From the NCBI GenBank assembly GCA_007119305.1, contig SKPY01000183.1, forward strand, positions 1 through 10,502: a stretch of DNA of 10,502 nucleotides. Direction: 5' to 3'. Positions within the stretch are counted from its first letter, which is position 1, and each line of letters starts with the position of its first letter. This document shows positions 1 to 7,167 of the stretch, in pieces. The notes under the pieces are model-generated. The model saw only the letters and a list, made by a program, of their open reading frames with translations, ran no database searches and had not been told where the DNA came from. Origin of the DNA: Nitriliruptorales bacterium. Lineage in GTDB: Bacteria > Actinomycetota > Nitriliruptoria > Euzebyales > Egibacteraceae. Made by a program: the position numbers and the translations under genes.

Positions 1-3
1 CAC

Positions 4-47
4 CACCGCCCGAGGATGCGGCGCCGGCGCCGCGTCCTCGGGCGGTG
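4..47 (-). terminator. Long GC-rich hairpin, probable terminator of the ABC importer operon
   Basis: A near-perfect inverted repeat starts about 50 bp beyond the ATPase stop codon. Its outer arms are CACCGCCCGAGGA (4-16) and TCCTCGGGCGGTG (35-47). After one T/G pair (17/34), pairing continues through the GCGGCGCC/GGCGCCGC core almost to the centre. No T-run follows on either strand within the visible sequence, so this would be a U-less terminator of the kind often proposed for high-GC actinobacteria. It could also serve a convergent gene beyond the window edge, because the structure is symmetrical. Confidence 0.65.
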
Positions 48-96
48 GGGCTAGCGCAGCCATCTGGGTGCTGCGGTGGCGCCCCGGGGGCGTGGG

Positions 97-2583
97 TCAG
101 TCGGTGGGGACGCCGGAGCACCACGGGGGCCGGGCGCAGTAGACGTGGTGGCCGCCGCCGGCGTCGTGGTAGTCGGGCTCGTTTACGGCGGGGAAGCGCA
201 CGCGCACGGTGTCGCCGTCGACGTCGATGCCCTCGACGGCCTCGGCGATGGAGCGGCCGGACGCCGCCATGAGGTCTTCGAGGTAGGCGGCGACGGCCTG
301 GCCCTGGCCGGCGGCGGCGGACACCTCGAGGTCGAGCCCGTCGGGTCGCATGTCCCGGACCGCTTCGAGCAGCTCCGTCTCGCCGGCCACGGCCGCGTCG
401 GCGTCCTCGAGCACCGCGATCCGCCGCTGCTCCACGAGGCGGACGAGGTCGCGGCCCTCCCAGCCGGCGCCGGCGAGGGCGTAGCGGCAGCGGGCGTGGA
501 AGCGGCAGCCGTTGGGCAGATCGATCGGGTCGGGGATCTCCCCGCGGGGGTCGATGCGCTCGCGCTCCTCGCCGGGCCGCGACGCCGGCACGGCCGACAG
601 CAGCAGCTCGGTGTAGGGGTGGCGGGGCCGCTCGATGACGTCGCGCGTCGGCCCGATCTCGGCGATGCGACCGAGGTAGAGGATGGCGGTGCGATCGCAG
701 ATGTAGCGGATCGTGGCGAGGTCGTGCGAGACGTACAGGATCGACATGCCGAGCTCGTCGCGGAAGCGCTTGAACAGGTTCAGCACACCAGCGCGGATGG
801 AGACGTCGAGCATCGACACGGGCTCGTCAGCCACGAGCAGCGTGGGCTCGAGCACGATGCCGCGCGCGATCGCGACCCGCTGCCGCTGCCCCCCGGACAG
901 CTCGTGCGGATAGCGCCCCAGCAGCCCCTCGCCGGGCAGCCCCGCACGGCGCAGCGCCTCGAGCACGCGGGCGCGCCGCTCGTCGGGCGACCCGAGCCCG
1001 AAGTTGCGCAGCGGCTCCTCGACGGTCTGGCCCACGGTGAAGCGGGGGTTCAGCGTCTGGTAGGGGTCCTGGAAGACCATCTGGACGTTGCGCCGGAACT
1101 CGCGATGGCCCCGACCCCGCGTCCTGACCGGCTCACCGCCGTAGGCGACCGTCCCCGTCGTGGGCGGCTGCAGGCCGCAGACCACCTCCCCGAGCGTGCT
1201 CTTGCCCGAGCCGCTCTCGCCGGCGAGGCCGAGGATCTCGCCGGGCAGGATCTGCAAGGTCACATCGTCGACGGCGTGCACCTTGCGGTCGGTCTGGCGC
1301 AGCAGCGACGCGACGAACCCCGACTGCAGGGGGAAGTGGCGCCGCAGGCCCCGGACCTCCAGGGTGGCGGAGTGTCCGGCGCCGGCGTGCGGGGACCGGC
1401 CGTGCCCGGCGCCGGCGTGCGGTGCCCGGCCCCCGTCGGCGCCGGACACCAGCGCCGCCTCGGCGGCCTCCTGTGTCGCCACCGCTGCGGCGGTGCGCAG
1501 CCACGCCTGCCGGTCGGCGGCATCGGTGCGCATCCGCGGCGCATCGTCGGCGTAGTGGCACGCGGCGAAGTGGCCGGGCGCCACCTCGACGTCAGGCGGG
1601 TCCTCGCGCTCGCACCGCTCGGTCGCGAAGGGGCAGCGCGGCGCAAAGCGGCAACCGGTGATCGGCTCGTCGGGATCTGCCACGGTGAGGTCGGGGGGCG
1701 AGCCGGGGATCGAGATGAGGTCCCCCTTCGCGCTCTCCAGGGTGGGAAAGGCGTTGAGCAACCCCATCGTGTAGGGGTGCGCGGGGGCGTTGAAGATGTC
1801 GGCGGTCGTGCCGAGCTCGACGATCTTGCCCGCGTACATCACCGCCACCCGCTGGCACGTCTCGGCCACCACCGAGATGTCGTGGGTCACGAGGATCATC
1901 GCGTGGTTGGCCTGCTCCTGGATGTGCTGCAGCTGGCCGAGGATGCCGTCCTGCACGACGACGTCGAGGGCGGTGGTCGGCTCGTCGGCGACGATGAGCG
2001 ACGGCTCGAGCGCGAGGGCGGTGGCGATCACCGCGCGCTGCCGCATCCCGCCCGACAGCTGGTGGGGGTAGTCGTCGAGGCGGTTGCGCTCGAGCCCCAC
2101 GATCGCGAACAGCTCCTCGGTGCGGGCGCGGGCGGCGGCGGTGGAGACCTCCTGGTGGGTCTGAATCGTCTCGACGATCTGGTCGCCCACCCGGTAGACG
2201 GGGTCGAGGGCGTTCATCGCGCTCTGGGTGACCATCGCGAGCTCGCGCCAGCGCACCGTGTTGAGCTCACGCGTCGGCATGGTGAGCAGATCCCGCTGCC
2301 TGCCATCCGTGCGGAAGCGGATCTCCCCCCCGGAGGTGCGCGCGTTGGACGGCAGGACCCGGAGCAGCGTCTTGGCCACGGTGGTCTTGCCACAGCCGCT
2401 CTCGCCGACGAGCCCGAGGTTCTCCCCCTCGGACAGCGCGAAGGAGATCCCGTCGACGGCGCGCACCTCGCCGGCGTGCGTGCCGTAGTAGGTGCGCAGG
2501 TCGTGCACGTCGAGCAGGGGCGCGCCCGCGAGGTCGGCCTGCCCCGGTGTCCCCGCGCTCGTACGCGTGTGTGCGTCGGTCAC
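97..2583 (-). CDS. Fused two-module ABC transporter ATPase, peptide/nickel (DppD-DppF) type
   Basis: This is the energy-coupling subunit of the importer encoded upstream: 828 residues that join in one chain the two ATPases usually made as DppD/OppD and DppF/OppF. Module 1 has Walker A GESGCGKTT (60-68), Q-loop Q120, signature LSGGM (176-180), Walker B LIVADEP (196-202) and H-loop H234. Module 2 has GESGSGKST (455-463), Q505, LSGGQ (562-566), LLVADEP (582-588) and H620. Both modules therefore look catalytically complete. Module 1 ends in the usual oligopeptide-transporter Cys motif (C311, C317, C324, C342). The equivalent motif of module 2 begins normally (C693, C699) but is interrupted by about 100 extra residues (704-806) before HHVYC (812-816). 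The linker (about 345-405) carries two copies of a His/Gly-rich decapeptide. The start is GTG, with GAGGGG about 9 nt upstream, only 4 bp after the permease stop, so translation is probably coupled. The family assignment is firm. The transported substrate cannot be read from the ATPase. Confidence 0.95.
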   Translation of the reverse strand: MTDAHTRTSAGTPGQADLAGAPLLDVHDLRTYYGTHAGEVRAVDGISFALSEGENLGLVGESGCGKTTVAKTLLRVLPSNARTSGGEIRFRTDGRQRDLLTMPTRELNTVRWRELAMVTQSAMNALDPVYRVGDQIVETIQTHQEVSTAAARARTEELFAIVGLERNRLDDYPHQLSGGMRQRAVIATALALEPSLIVADEPTTALDVVVQDGILGQLQHIQEQANHAMILVTHDISVVAETCQRVAVMYAGKIVELGTTADIFNAPAHPYTMGLLNAFPTLESAKGDLISIPGSPPDLTVADPDEPITGCRFAPRCPFATERCEREDPPDVEVAPGHFAACHYADDAPRMRTDAADRQAWLRTAAAVATQEAAEAALVSGADGGRAPHAGAGHGRSPHAGAGHSATLEVRGLRRHFPLQSGFVASLLRQTDRKVHAVDDVTLQILPGEILGLAGESGSGKSTLGEVVCGLQPPTTGTVAYGGEPVRTRGRGHREFRRNVQMVFQDPYQTLNPRFTVGQTVEEPLRNFGLGSPDERRARVLEALRRAGLPGEGLLGRYPHELSGGQRQRVAIARGIVLEPTLLVADEPVSMLDVSIRAGVLNLFKRFRDELGMSILYVSHDLATIRYICDRTAILYLGRIAEIGPTRDVIERPRHPYTELLLSAVPASRPGEERERIDPRGEIPDPIDLPNGCRFHARCRYALAGAGWEGRDLVRLVEQRRIAVLEDADAAVAGETELLEAVRDMRPDGLDLEVSAAAGQGQAVAAYLEDLMAASGRSIAEAVEGIDVDGDTVRVRFPAVNEPDYHDAGGGHHVYCARPPWCSGVPTD
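1372..1431 (-). repeat. 30-bp tandem duplication in the ATPase inter-module linker
   Basis: Two adjacent 30-bp units (1372-1401 and 1402-1431) differ at only a few bases. They encode GRAPHAGAGH and GRSPHAGAGH at residues 385-404 of the fused ATPase. The duplication is in frame and falls between the two nucleotide-binding modules, where length changes should be tolerated. It looks like a recent slippage or unequal-exchange event. Confidence 0.85.
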
Positions 2584-2587
2584 GATG

Positions 2588-4267
2588 TCAGCCCCTCGCC
2601 GCGAGTCTGGGGTTGGTCAGCACCTCGAGCGCCCGGGCGATGAAGAACACCGCGACGACGGTCACCATGATGAACAGCCCCGGCGGGATGATCCACCACC
2701 AGGCGGTGCGCCAGGCGCCGGACAGCCGCGCCTCGTGCAGGATCGTGCCCCACGAGTAGATCTGCGGCGGGCCGAGCCCGAGGAAGGACAGCGTCGCCTC
2801 GGCCGTGATCGCGAACGCCATGGCCACCGCGAGCTGCAGGAACGCCAGCGGCAGCACGTTCGGCGCGATGTGGACGTAGAGGATGCGCCAGTCGCTCGCG
2901 CCGGCCACCCGCGCGGCCTTCACGAATGGGCGCTCCGACAGCGACAGCACCTGCGAGCGGATGATCCGCGCCGTCGTGCGCCAGGTGAGCAGACCGATCG
3001 CCAGGATGATGATCGCAAGGCTCGGTCGGAAGATCAGCACGAGCACGAGCGCGAACGGCTCGAACGGCAGCGCGTACATCACGTCGACGAAGCGCATGAG
3101 GAACGAGCCGGTCTTGCCCTTGAAGTAGCCGGCGATCAACCCGACGTTCGTGCCGATCACCACCACCATGAGCGCGGCCAGCAGCCCGACCATGAGGGCG
3201 GTCCGCGACCCCCAGATCGTCTGGCTGAAGATGTCGCGCCCGAGGTGCGTCGTCCCGAACAGGTGGTCGCGCGACGGCTCCCCGAGCCGGTCCACGAACG
3301 GGTCGGTGCCCACCGCGACCACCTCGCCGTCGGCGGCGGCGAGGGCGCGCAGCGTCTGGCCGTACCCGGTGTCCTCGCGCTCCCACTCCTGCCCGTCCAT
3401 GCGCATGACGACGCCGTGCGTGCCGACCGTCAGCGCCGCGTCGGGGCCGAGCAGGCGCACGTCGCGCAGGTCGCGCGATTCCGGCGCCCGCATCTCCTGC
3501 CACTCGTCGCCGGCCAGGCGCAGGATGGTGCCCCGCTCGCCCACCGCGAGGATCGTGTCGCGGTCCAGCGCGTCCACCCCGAACAGCTCGCGGAACCCCA
3601 GCCCCTCGACAGCCTCGAAGCCGTCGCCGTCGTAGAGCAGGAGCGTGCCGCGGTCGCCGGTGACCACGCCGAACGACTCGTCGACCAGCGTGACCGCGTG
3701 CAGGGCCCGTTCGACGCCGGCGTCGAGGCTGCTCCAGGCGCTGCCGTCCCAGCGCAGCACCACGCCGGCGTCCCCGACCGCCAGGGCGTGGTCCGTGGCA
3801 GCCACCGCGACGGCGTTCAGGTCCGCGTCCGTGCCGGTGTCGGTGGCACGCCACTCCTCGTCGACGAGGTGCAGCGCCACCCCGCCGTCGCCGACGGCGA
3901 CGGTCAGCCCGTCGGCGGTGTCGACGCCGCGCAGGGTCACGTTCACGCCGACGTCGGCGTCCGTCCAGCCTCCGCCGGTGCGTAGCGCCGCCTCCCCCTC
4001 GAAGCCGACCGCCACGCCCATGCCGTCGTCGCGCAGCGCCACGGAGTTCAGCGGCGCGTCGCCGATGCGCTCCACGTCACGCCAGGTCTGCCCGTCGTGG
4101 TGCACCGCCACGCCCTCGACGCGCTCGTTGATCGCGTTCGGGTCGTGCGTGGCGATCAGCGGGGCGAACGTGGCGATCAGCACCATGCCGACGAGGATCG
4201 CCAGGCCGACCGTCGCCATCCGGTCGCGCCGGATGATCGTCCACAGGTTGCGCGCGAGGGCAGCCAC
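2588..4267 (-). CDS. DppC-like ABC permease with an inserted seven-repeat beta-propeller domain
   Basis: This is one of the two membrane subunits of a peptide/nickel-type importer. At 559 residues it is far longer than the roughly 280-300 usual for DppC/OppC. The frame is ordinary at both ends: cytoplasmic N-terminus, helix 1 (about 17-38), the 'HDPNAIN' segment (41-47), then after the insert 'FGTTHLGRDIFSQTIWGSR' (337-355), helices at about 358-382, 392-413, 416-435, 471-493 and 524-547, and the ATPase-contacting EAA loop (about 448-470, KAARVAGASDWR). Residues about 49-320 are an extra soluble region made of seven units that end in AVG or a close variant. The inserted region follows helix 1, so it should lie on the outer face where the SBP docks. 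The gene starts with GTG, with AAGGGG about 8 nt upstream, 3 bp after the DppB stop. Reading frame and base composition are continuous through the insert, so it is not an assembly join visible here. What the propeller binds is unknown. Confidence 0.93.
   Translation of the reverse strand: MAALARNLWTIIRRDRMATVGLAILVGMVLIATFAPLIATHDPNAINERVEGVAVHHDGQTWRDVERIGDAPLNSVALRDDGMGVAVGFEGEAALRTGGGWTDADVGVNVTLRGVDTADGLTVAVGDGGVALHLVDEEWRATDTGTDADLNAVAVAATDHALAVGDAGVVLRWDGSAWSSLDAGVERALHAVTLVDESFGVVTGDRGTLLLYDGDGFEAVEGLGFRELFGVDALDRDTILAVGERGTILRLAGDEWQEMRAPESRDLRDVRLLGPDAALTVGTHGVVMRMDGQEWEREDTGYGQTLRALAAADGEVVAVGTDPFVDRLGEPSRDHLFGTTHLGRDIFSQTIWGSRTALMVGLLAALMVVVIGTNVGLIAGYFKGKTGSFLMRFVDVMYALPFEPFALVLVLIFRPSLAIIILAIGLLTWRTTARIIRSQVLSLSERPFVKAARVAGASDWRILYVHIAPNVLPLAFLQLAVAMAFAITAEATLSFLGLGPPQIYSWGTILHEARLSGAWRTAWWWIIPPGLFIMVTVVAVFFIARALEVLTNPRLAARG
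3308..4123 (-). other. Region encoding seven ~39-residue propeller-type repeats inside the permease
   Basis: Seven consecutive units cover permease residues 49-88, 89-126, 127-165, 166-204, 205-243, 244-282 and 283-320. The shared pattern is a turn such as ERG, DAG or THG, then a strand like VVLRxDG, then W or F, about 8 variable polar residues, a strand like LxAVxLxD, and a closing AVG or VTG. Examples are GVVLRWDGSAW, GTILRLAGDEW and GVVMRMDGQEW. Repeat length, number and the tryptophan after the DG turn resemble YCF48/BNR-like or WD40-like blades, and seven is a common number for a closed propeller. Assignment to a specific propeller family would need profile comparison. Confidence 0.85.
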
Positions 4268-4270
4268 CGC

Positions 4271-5254
4271 CTACCCCTTCGCGGCCTCGTGGGTGACCCG
4301 CGGGTCGAGCTTGGAGTACACGAGGTCGACGATGAAGTTCATCGCGAGCACCATCGCGGCCAGGAACACGAACGTCGCCTGGGCCACCGGGTAGTCGCTG
4401 GTGCGCACCGCGTGAAACATCTCCCGGCCGAGCCCCGGCCAGCTGAACACGACCTCGACGACGACCTGGCCGCCGACCGCCAGTCCGGTGGTGACCGCCG
4501 CCTGCGTCACGACCGGCAGCAGCGCGTTGCGCGCAGCGTGGCGGTACATCGTACGGCGCTGGGAGAAGCCGCGCGCCTCGCAGAACTCGATGAAGTCGTC
4601 GCCGATGACCTCCAGCATCGTGTTGCGCATGATCAGCATCGGCAGCGCGAGGTAGTACGCGGCGATCACCAGCATCGGCAGCAGCAGGTGGCGCAGGAAG
4701 TCGAGCGTGAGGACCTTGTCGAACCAGTTCGCCGCCTCGTACGGCAGCGTGCGCATCCCGCTGGTGGGCAACCACCCATAGGTCACCCCGAACACGAAGA
4801 TCGCGAGCATCCCGGTCCAGAACACCGGCGCGGAGCGCAGGATCAGTCCGAGGGTGATGCCACCGGTCTCCGCGCCCGAGCCGCGCTTCCACACCAGCAG
4901 CACCCCGAGCAGCGGCCCGGCGGTGTACGACAGCAGGATCGCCGGCAGCATCAGCACGAGCGTGTTCGCAAGCCGCTCGAAGACCACCACCCCGACGGGT
5001 GCCTTGTAGTAGAACGAGACCCCCAGCTCGCCGCGGGCCAGGTTGCCGAGGTAGACGAAGTACTGCTGCCACACCGGCAGGTCCAAGCCGAAGCGCTGGA
5101 TCACCCGCTGGCGGTCCTCCGGCGACAACCCCTCGCTGATCAGCGCCAGGGTCGGGTCGGGCAGGCCGAGGCGGAACAGGAAGAACAGCACGGTGACGAT
5201 CACCCAGAACGTCACCACGAGCTGCAGGACCCGGCTGAGCAGGAAGGTGCGCAT
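4271..5254 (-). CDS. DppB-like ABC permease subunit
   Basis: This is the other membrane subunit of the importer, pairing with the propeller-bearing permease to form the translocation channel. At 327 residues it has ordinary family length and layout: N-terminal helix (about 9-28), a periplasmic segment with the typical 'RFGLDLPVWQQYFVYLGNL' stretch (54-72) and 'RGELGVSF' (74-81), then five further hydrophobic segments (about 97-122, 134-158, 188-209, 247-270 and 290-313). The EAA coupling loop runs from about 220 to 243 (FIEFCEARGFSQRR...), and the conserved SWPGLGR motif is at 271-277. No insert is present, in contrast to its partner. The ATG start has no strong Shine-Dalgarno sequence (CGTAGCAG precedes it). 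The 125-bp gap after the SBP gene may leave this gene less translated than the SBP, which is common in such operons. Confidence 0.95.
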   Translation of the reverse strand: MRTFLLSRVLQLVVTFWVIVTVLFFLFRLGLPDPTLALISEGLSPEDRQRVIQRFGLDLPVWQQYFVYLGNLARGELGVSFYYKAPVGVVVFERLANTLVLMLPAILLSYTAGPLLGVLLVWKRGSGAETGGITLGLILRSAPVFWTGMLAIFVFGVTYGWLPTSGMRTLPYEAANWFDKVLTLDFLRHLLLPMLVIAAYYLALPMLIMRNTMLEVIGDDFIEFCEARGFSQRRTMYRHAARNALLPVVTQAAVTTGLAVGGQVVVEVVFSWPGLGREMFHAVRTSDYPVAQATFVFLAAMVLAMNFIVDLVYSKLDPRVTHEAAKG

Positions 5255-5379
5255 CTGCTACGCCTGTCTCGCCGCCGACCGCCGTTGGTGGGAGGACGCG
5301 TCGCCGGCGCCGGTCGAGGGGTTCGGCAGGGTGGCGGGTCTCACCCCCGCGACCGGGGCCGGCAACGCGACGTGCACGG
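5255..5379 (-). other. Intercistronic gap between the SBP and DppB genes
   Basis: This 125-bp non-coding spacer is the largest gap within the importer operon. It holds a small hairpin with arms CCCCG/CGGGG and a four-base loop (5345-5358). That could damp read-through or protect the upstream mRNA, so that the receptor is made in excess over the permeases. The stem is short and there is no U-run, so this is a weak call. It cannot encode a missing SBP C-terminus: the family's usual C-terminal segment is longer than this gap, and the gap shows no homologous residues. Confidence 0.35.
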
Positions 5380-7077
5380 CTACGAGCCCGGAGCGACGAT
5401 GCGGCCGTCGGCGTCCCAGCCGTAGCCGGCTTCTTCGAGGAGCTCGCGCGCGCGGTCCATGTCGTAGTCGTACCGGGTGATGTCGGGGTTGTGCCAGGTC
5501 GGGTTCGACGGCGCGACGACCGACGAGCCGGGCTCGCCGCGACCGTCGAGGAGCACGTCGATGATCGTGTCCTTGTCGATCGCGTGCGACAGCGCCTGGC
5601 GGACGGCGACGTCGTCGAACGGCTCCTCACGCACGTTGAACGTGAGGTGGTAGTAGCCGAAGTCGGGGGCGTTCACCACGGTGAGGAAGTCCTCGTCCTC
5701 GGCGAGCGGGACCTGCCCCGGCTCGAGCCGCCAGGCGGTCATGTCGATCTCCTCGGTCTGCAGACCCGTGAACACACCCTCCGCGTCGGCGTAGATGTTG
5801 TAGTCGATGCCCTCGATCTCGATGTCGCCGGCGGTCCAGTGGTCCGCGAAGACGGTCATCGCCTTGTACTCCCCGGCGTCGAACCGGTCGAACTGGAACG
5901 GGCCGCTGCCGACCGTGGGGATCTCGTCCGGCGCGAGGTCCGCCGGGTTGTCGATATCGCCCCAGATGTGCTCGGGCAGGATCGGGATCTGGGCGAGCGT
6001 GACGTTGATGAACGGCCCGAACGGCTCGCTGAGGTTGAACACCACCGTGGACTCGTCGGGCGCCTCGACGCTCTCGATCATGTCGAGGAACGGCATGAAG
6101 TAGCCGAACTCGTTGTCGATGTAGTACTCGAACGTGAACACGATGTCGTCGACGGTGACGGCCTCGCCGTCGTGGAAGGTCATGCCGTCGCGCAGTGTGA
6201 CCTCGTAGGTGGTGTCGTCGGGCGTGTCGATCGCTTCAGCAGCCCACATCTCCGGCTCGACCTCAGGGCTCAGCCGGACAAGCTTGTCGTAGTACATCCG
6301 CATGAACTTCCAACCCCACACGGACGTGGAGTCGAGCGGGTTGATCGTGTCTGGCTCCTCGGGCGTGCCGATGGTGAGCATCGCGTCGTCGGTGAGGGGG
6401 CTCACCTCGTAGGGCGTCCACTCGTTGTAGATCGCCTCACCCGACATCTCGACGAAGCCCTCGAACTTCTCGTTGTTGTAGGCGACGACCTCGTCGCGGT
6501 AGAAGAGCACGTTCACCGGCATCTCCTCGGCGGCGATCGCCTGCATCTCCTGGACCATCTCGATGCGGGTGTCCTCCTCGGGCTCCTCGCGCTGCTGGCG
6601 GAACAGCTCGTCGAACTCGTCGTTCACCCAGCCGCCGGGGTTGTTGCCGCCGGGGTCGGTGTGCCCGCCGTAGAGCGTGCCGAGGAAGTGGTGCGGGTCG
6701 AGGCGGTCGACGCGGCCCGACCAGCCGAGGATCGTCGCCTGGAAGTCCTGCTCGTCGTAGAAGCGCTCGAGGAGGGTGCCGAACTCGGTGGGCTCGACCT
6801 CCACCTCGAAGCCGAGCTCCTCCCAGGCCTCGGCGATCATGAAGGCGCCCTCGTAGCGGATCGGGTCGTAGCCCTCAGTGGTGGTGTCGAGGGTGATCGT
6901 GGGCAGCGGCTCGCCCTCGACCTCCTCGGGCTCCTCCTCGGGCTCGGGTTCCTCGACGTCGGGGTCGGGGTCGTCGAGCTCGACCACGTCGTCGTCGTCG
7001 ACCTCCGCCGGACAGGCGGTCAGCAGCAGGGCGAGGCCCAGCAGGGTGGCCAACCGGGCGAGCGCGGGTCCGCGCAT
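5380..7077 (-). CDS. Lipoprotein substrate-binding protein (SBP family 5), apparently circularly permuted
   Basis: This is the extracytoplasmic receptor of the importer, expected to capture a peptide-like or other small ligand and deliver it to the permeases. From the ATG at 7077 it has 565 residues, a normal family length. Residues 1-22 are a lipoprotein signal (RGPALAR, hydrophobic core, lipobox LTAC with Cys22). Residues 23-59 are an acidic linker. Residues about 58-225 match the usual C-terminal part of the family, including 'IAEAWEELGFEVEVEP', 'ATILGWSGRVDRLDPHHFL' and 'VNVLFYRDEVVAYNN'. Residues about 233-558 match its usual N-terminal and middle part, from 'LTIGTPEEPDTINPL' through 'TFHDGEAVTVDDIVFTFEYY' and 'VAVRQALSHAIDKDTIIDVL' to 'DRARELLEEAGYGWDADG', then stop. 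The normal order is thus reversed at one joint (about 225-233). An in-frame TTG lies five codons upstream but overlaps the Shine-Dalgarno, so ATG is preferred. The ligand is unknown. Confidence 0.93.
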   Translation of the reverse strand: MRGPALARLATLLGLALLLTACPAEVDDDDVVELDDPDPDVEEPEPEEEPEEVEGEPLPTITLDTTTEGYDPIRYEGAFMIAEAWEELGFEVEVEPTEFGTLLERFYDEQDFQATILGWSGRVDRLDPHHFLGTLYGGHTDPGGNNPGGWVNDEFDELFRQQREEPEEDTRIEMVQEMQAIAAEEMPVNVLFYRDEVVAYNNEKFEGFVEMSGEAIYNEWTPYEVSPLTDDAMLTIGTPEEPDTINPLDSTSVWGWKFMRMYYDKLVRLSPEVEPEMWAAEAIDTPDDTTYEVTLRDGMTFHDGEAVTVDDIVFTFEYYIDNEFGYFMPFLDMIESVEAPDESTVVFNLSEPFGPFINVTLAQIPILPEHIWGDIDNPADLAPDEIPTVGSGPFQFDRFDAGEYKAMTVFADHWTAGDIEIEGIDYNIYADAEGVFTGLQTEEIDMTAWRLEPGQVPLAEDEDFLTVVNAPDFGYYHLTFNVREEPFDDVAVRQALSHAIDKDTIIDVLLDGRGEPGSSVVAPSNPTWHNPDITRYDYDMDRARELLEEAGYGWDADGRIVAPGS

Positions 7078-7082
7078 GGCGT

Positions 7083-7090
7083 CTCCCTCC
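7083..7090 (-). promoter_or_regulatory. Strong ribosome binding site of the SBP gene
   Basis: GGAGGGAG lies 5 nt before the ATG at 7077. It settles the start: the alternative TTG at 7092 would place this motif inside the coding sequence, and the ATG gives a compact signal peptide beginning MRGPALAR. Confidence 0.85.
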
Positions 7091-7128
7091 AATGCAGCAG
7101 GCGTTCGGGCACGAGCGGGTTCAGCATC

Positions 7129-7157
7129 ACCCTAACGGCGCCTACTACCGTTGTCGA
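7129..7157 (-). promoter_or_regulatory. Predicted sigma-70-type promoter of the ABC importer operon
   Basis: On the minus strand the -35 box is TCGACA (7152-7157; one mismatch to TTGACA), followed by a spacer of exactly 17 bp and the -10 box TAGGGT (7129-7134), which fits the actinobacterial TANNNT pattern. Transcription would start near 7122, leaving an untranslated leader of about 45 nt before the SBP start. The promoter sits in the 90-bp gap after the methyltransferase stop, which implies that the importer operon is transcribed separately. No operator repeat is apparent around it. Confidence 0.6.
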
Positions 7158-7167
7158 TCGCCCAGGC

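Noticed and set aside
76..2643. Very long plus-strand open frame (855 codons) opposite the ATPase gene
   Set aside because: It is antisense to an ATPase with all motifs intact. Its translation is a low-complexity mix of Gly, Ala, Arg, Val, His and Asp with no recognisable domain, as expected where GC-rich codon bias removes stops from the opposite strand.
5255..5404. Frameshift or truncation as the explanation for the SBP ending early
   Set aside because: The missing C-terminal segment is about 165 residues, more than the 125-bp gap could hold, and an intact copy is present at the N-terminus of the same protein. A permutation explains the order without loss.
2492..5425. Plus-strand open frames of about 497 and 442 codons opposite the permease genes
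   Set aside because: They are rich in Arg, His, Gln and Glu, without hydrophobic cores or motifs, while the minus-strand frames give clear membrane proteins with EAA loops.
5380..7092. TTG at 7092 as the SBP start
   Set aside because: It overlaps the strong GGAGGGAG ribosome binding site, which is correctly spaced for the ATG at 7077. The five extra residues are acidic and do not suit a signal peptide start.
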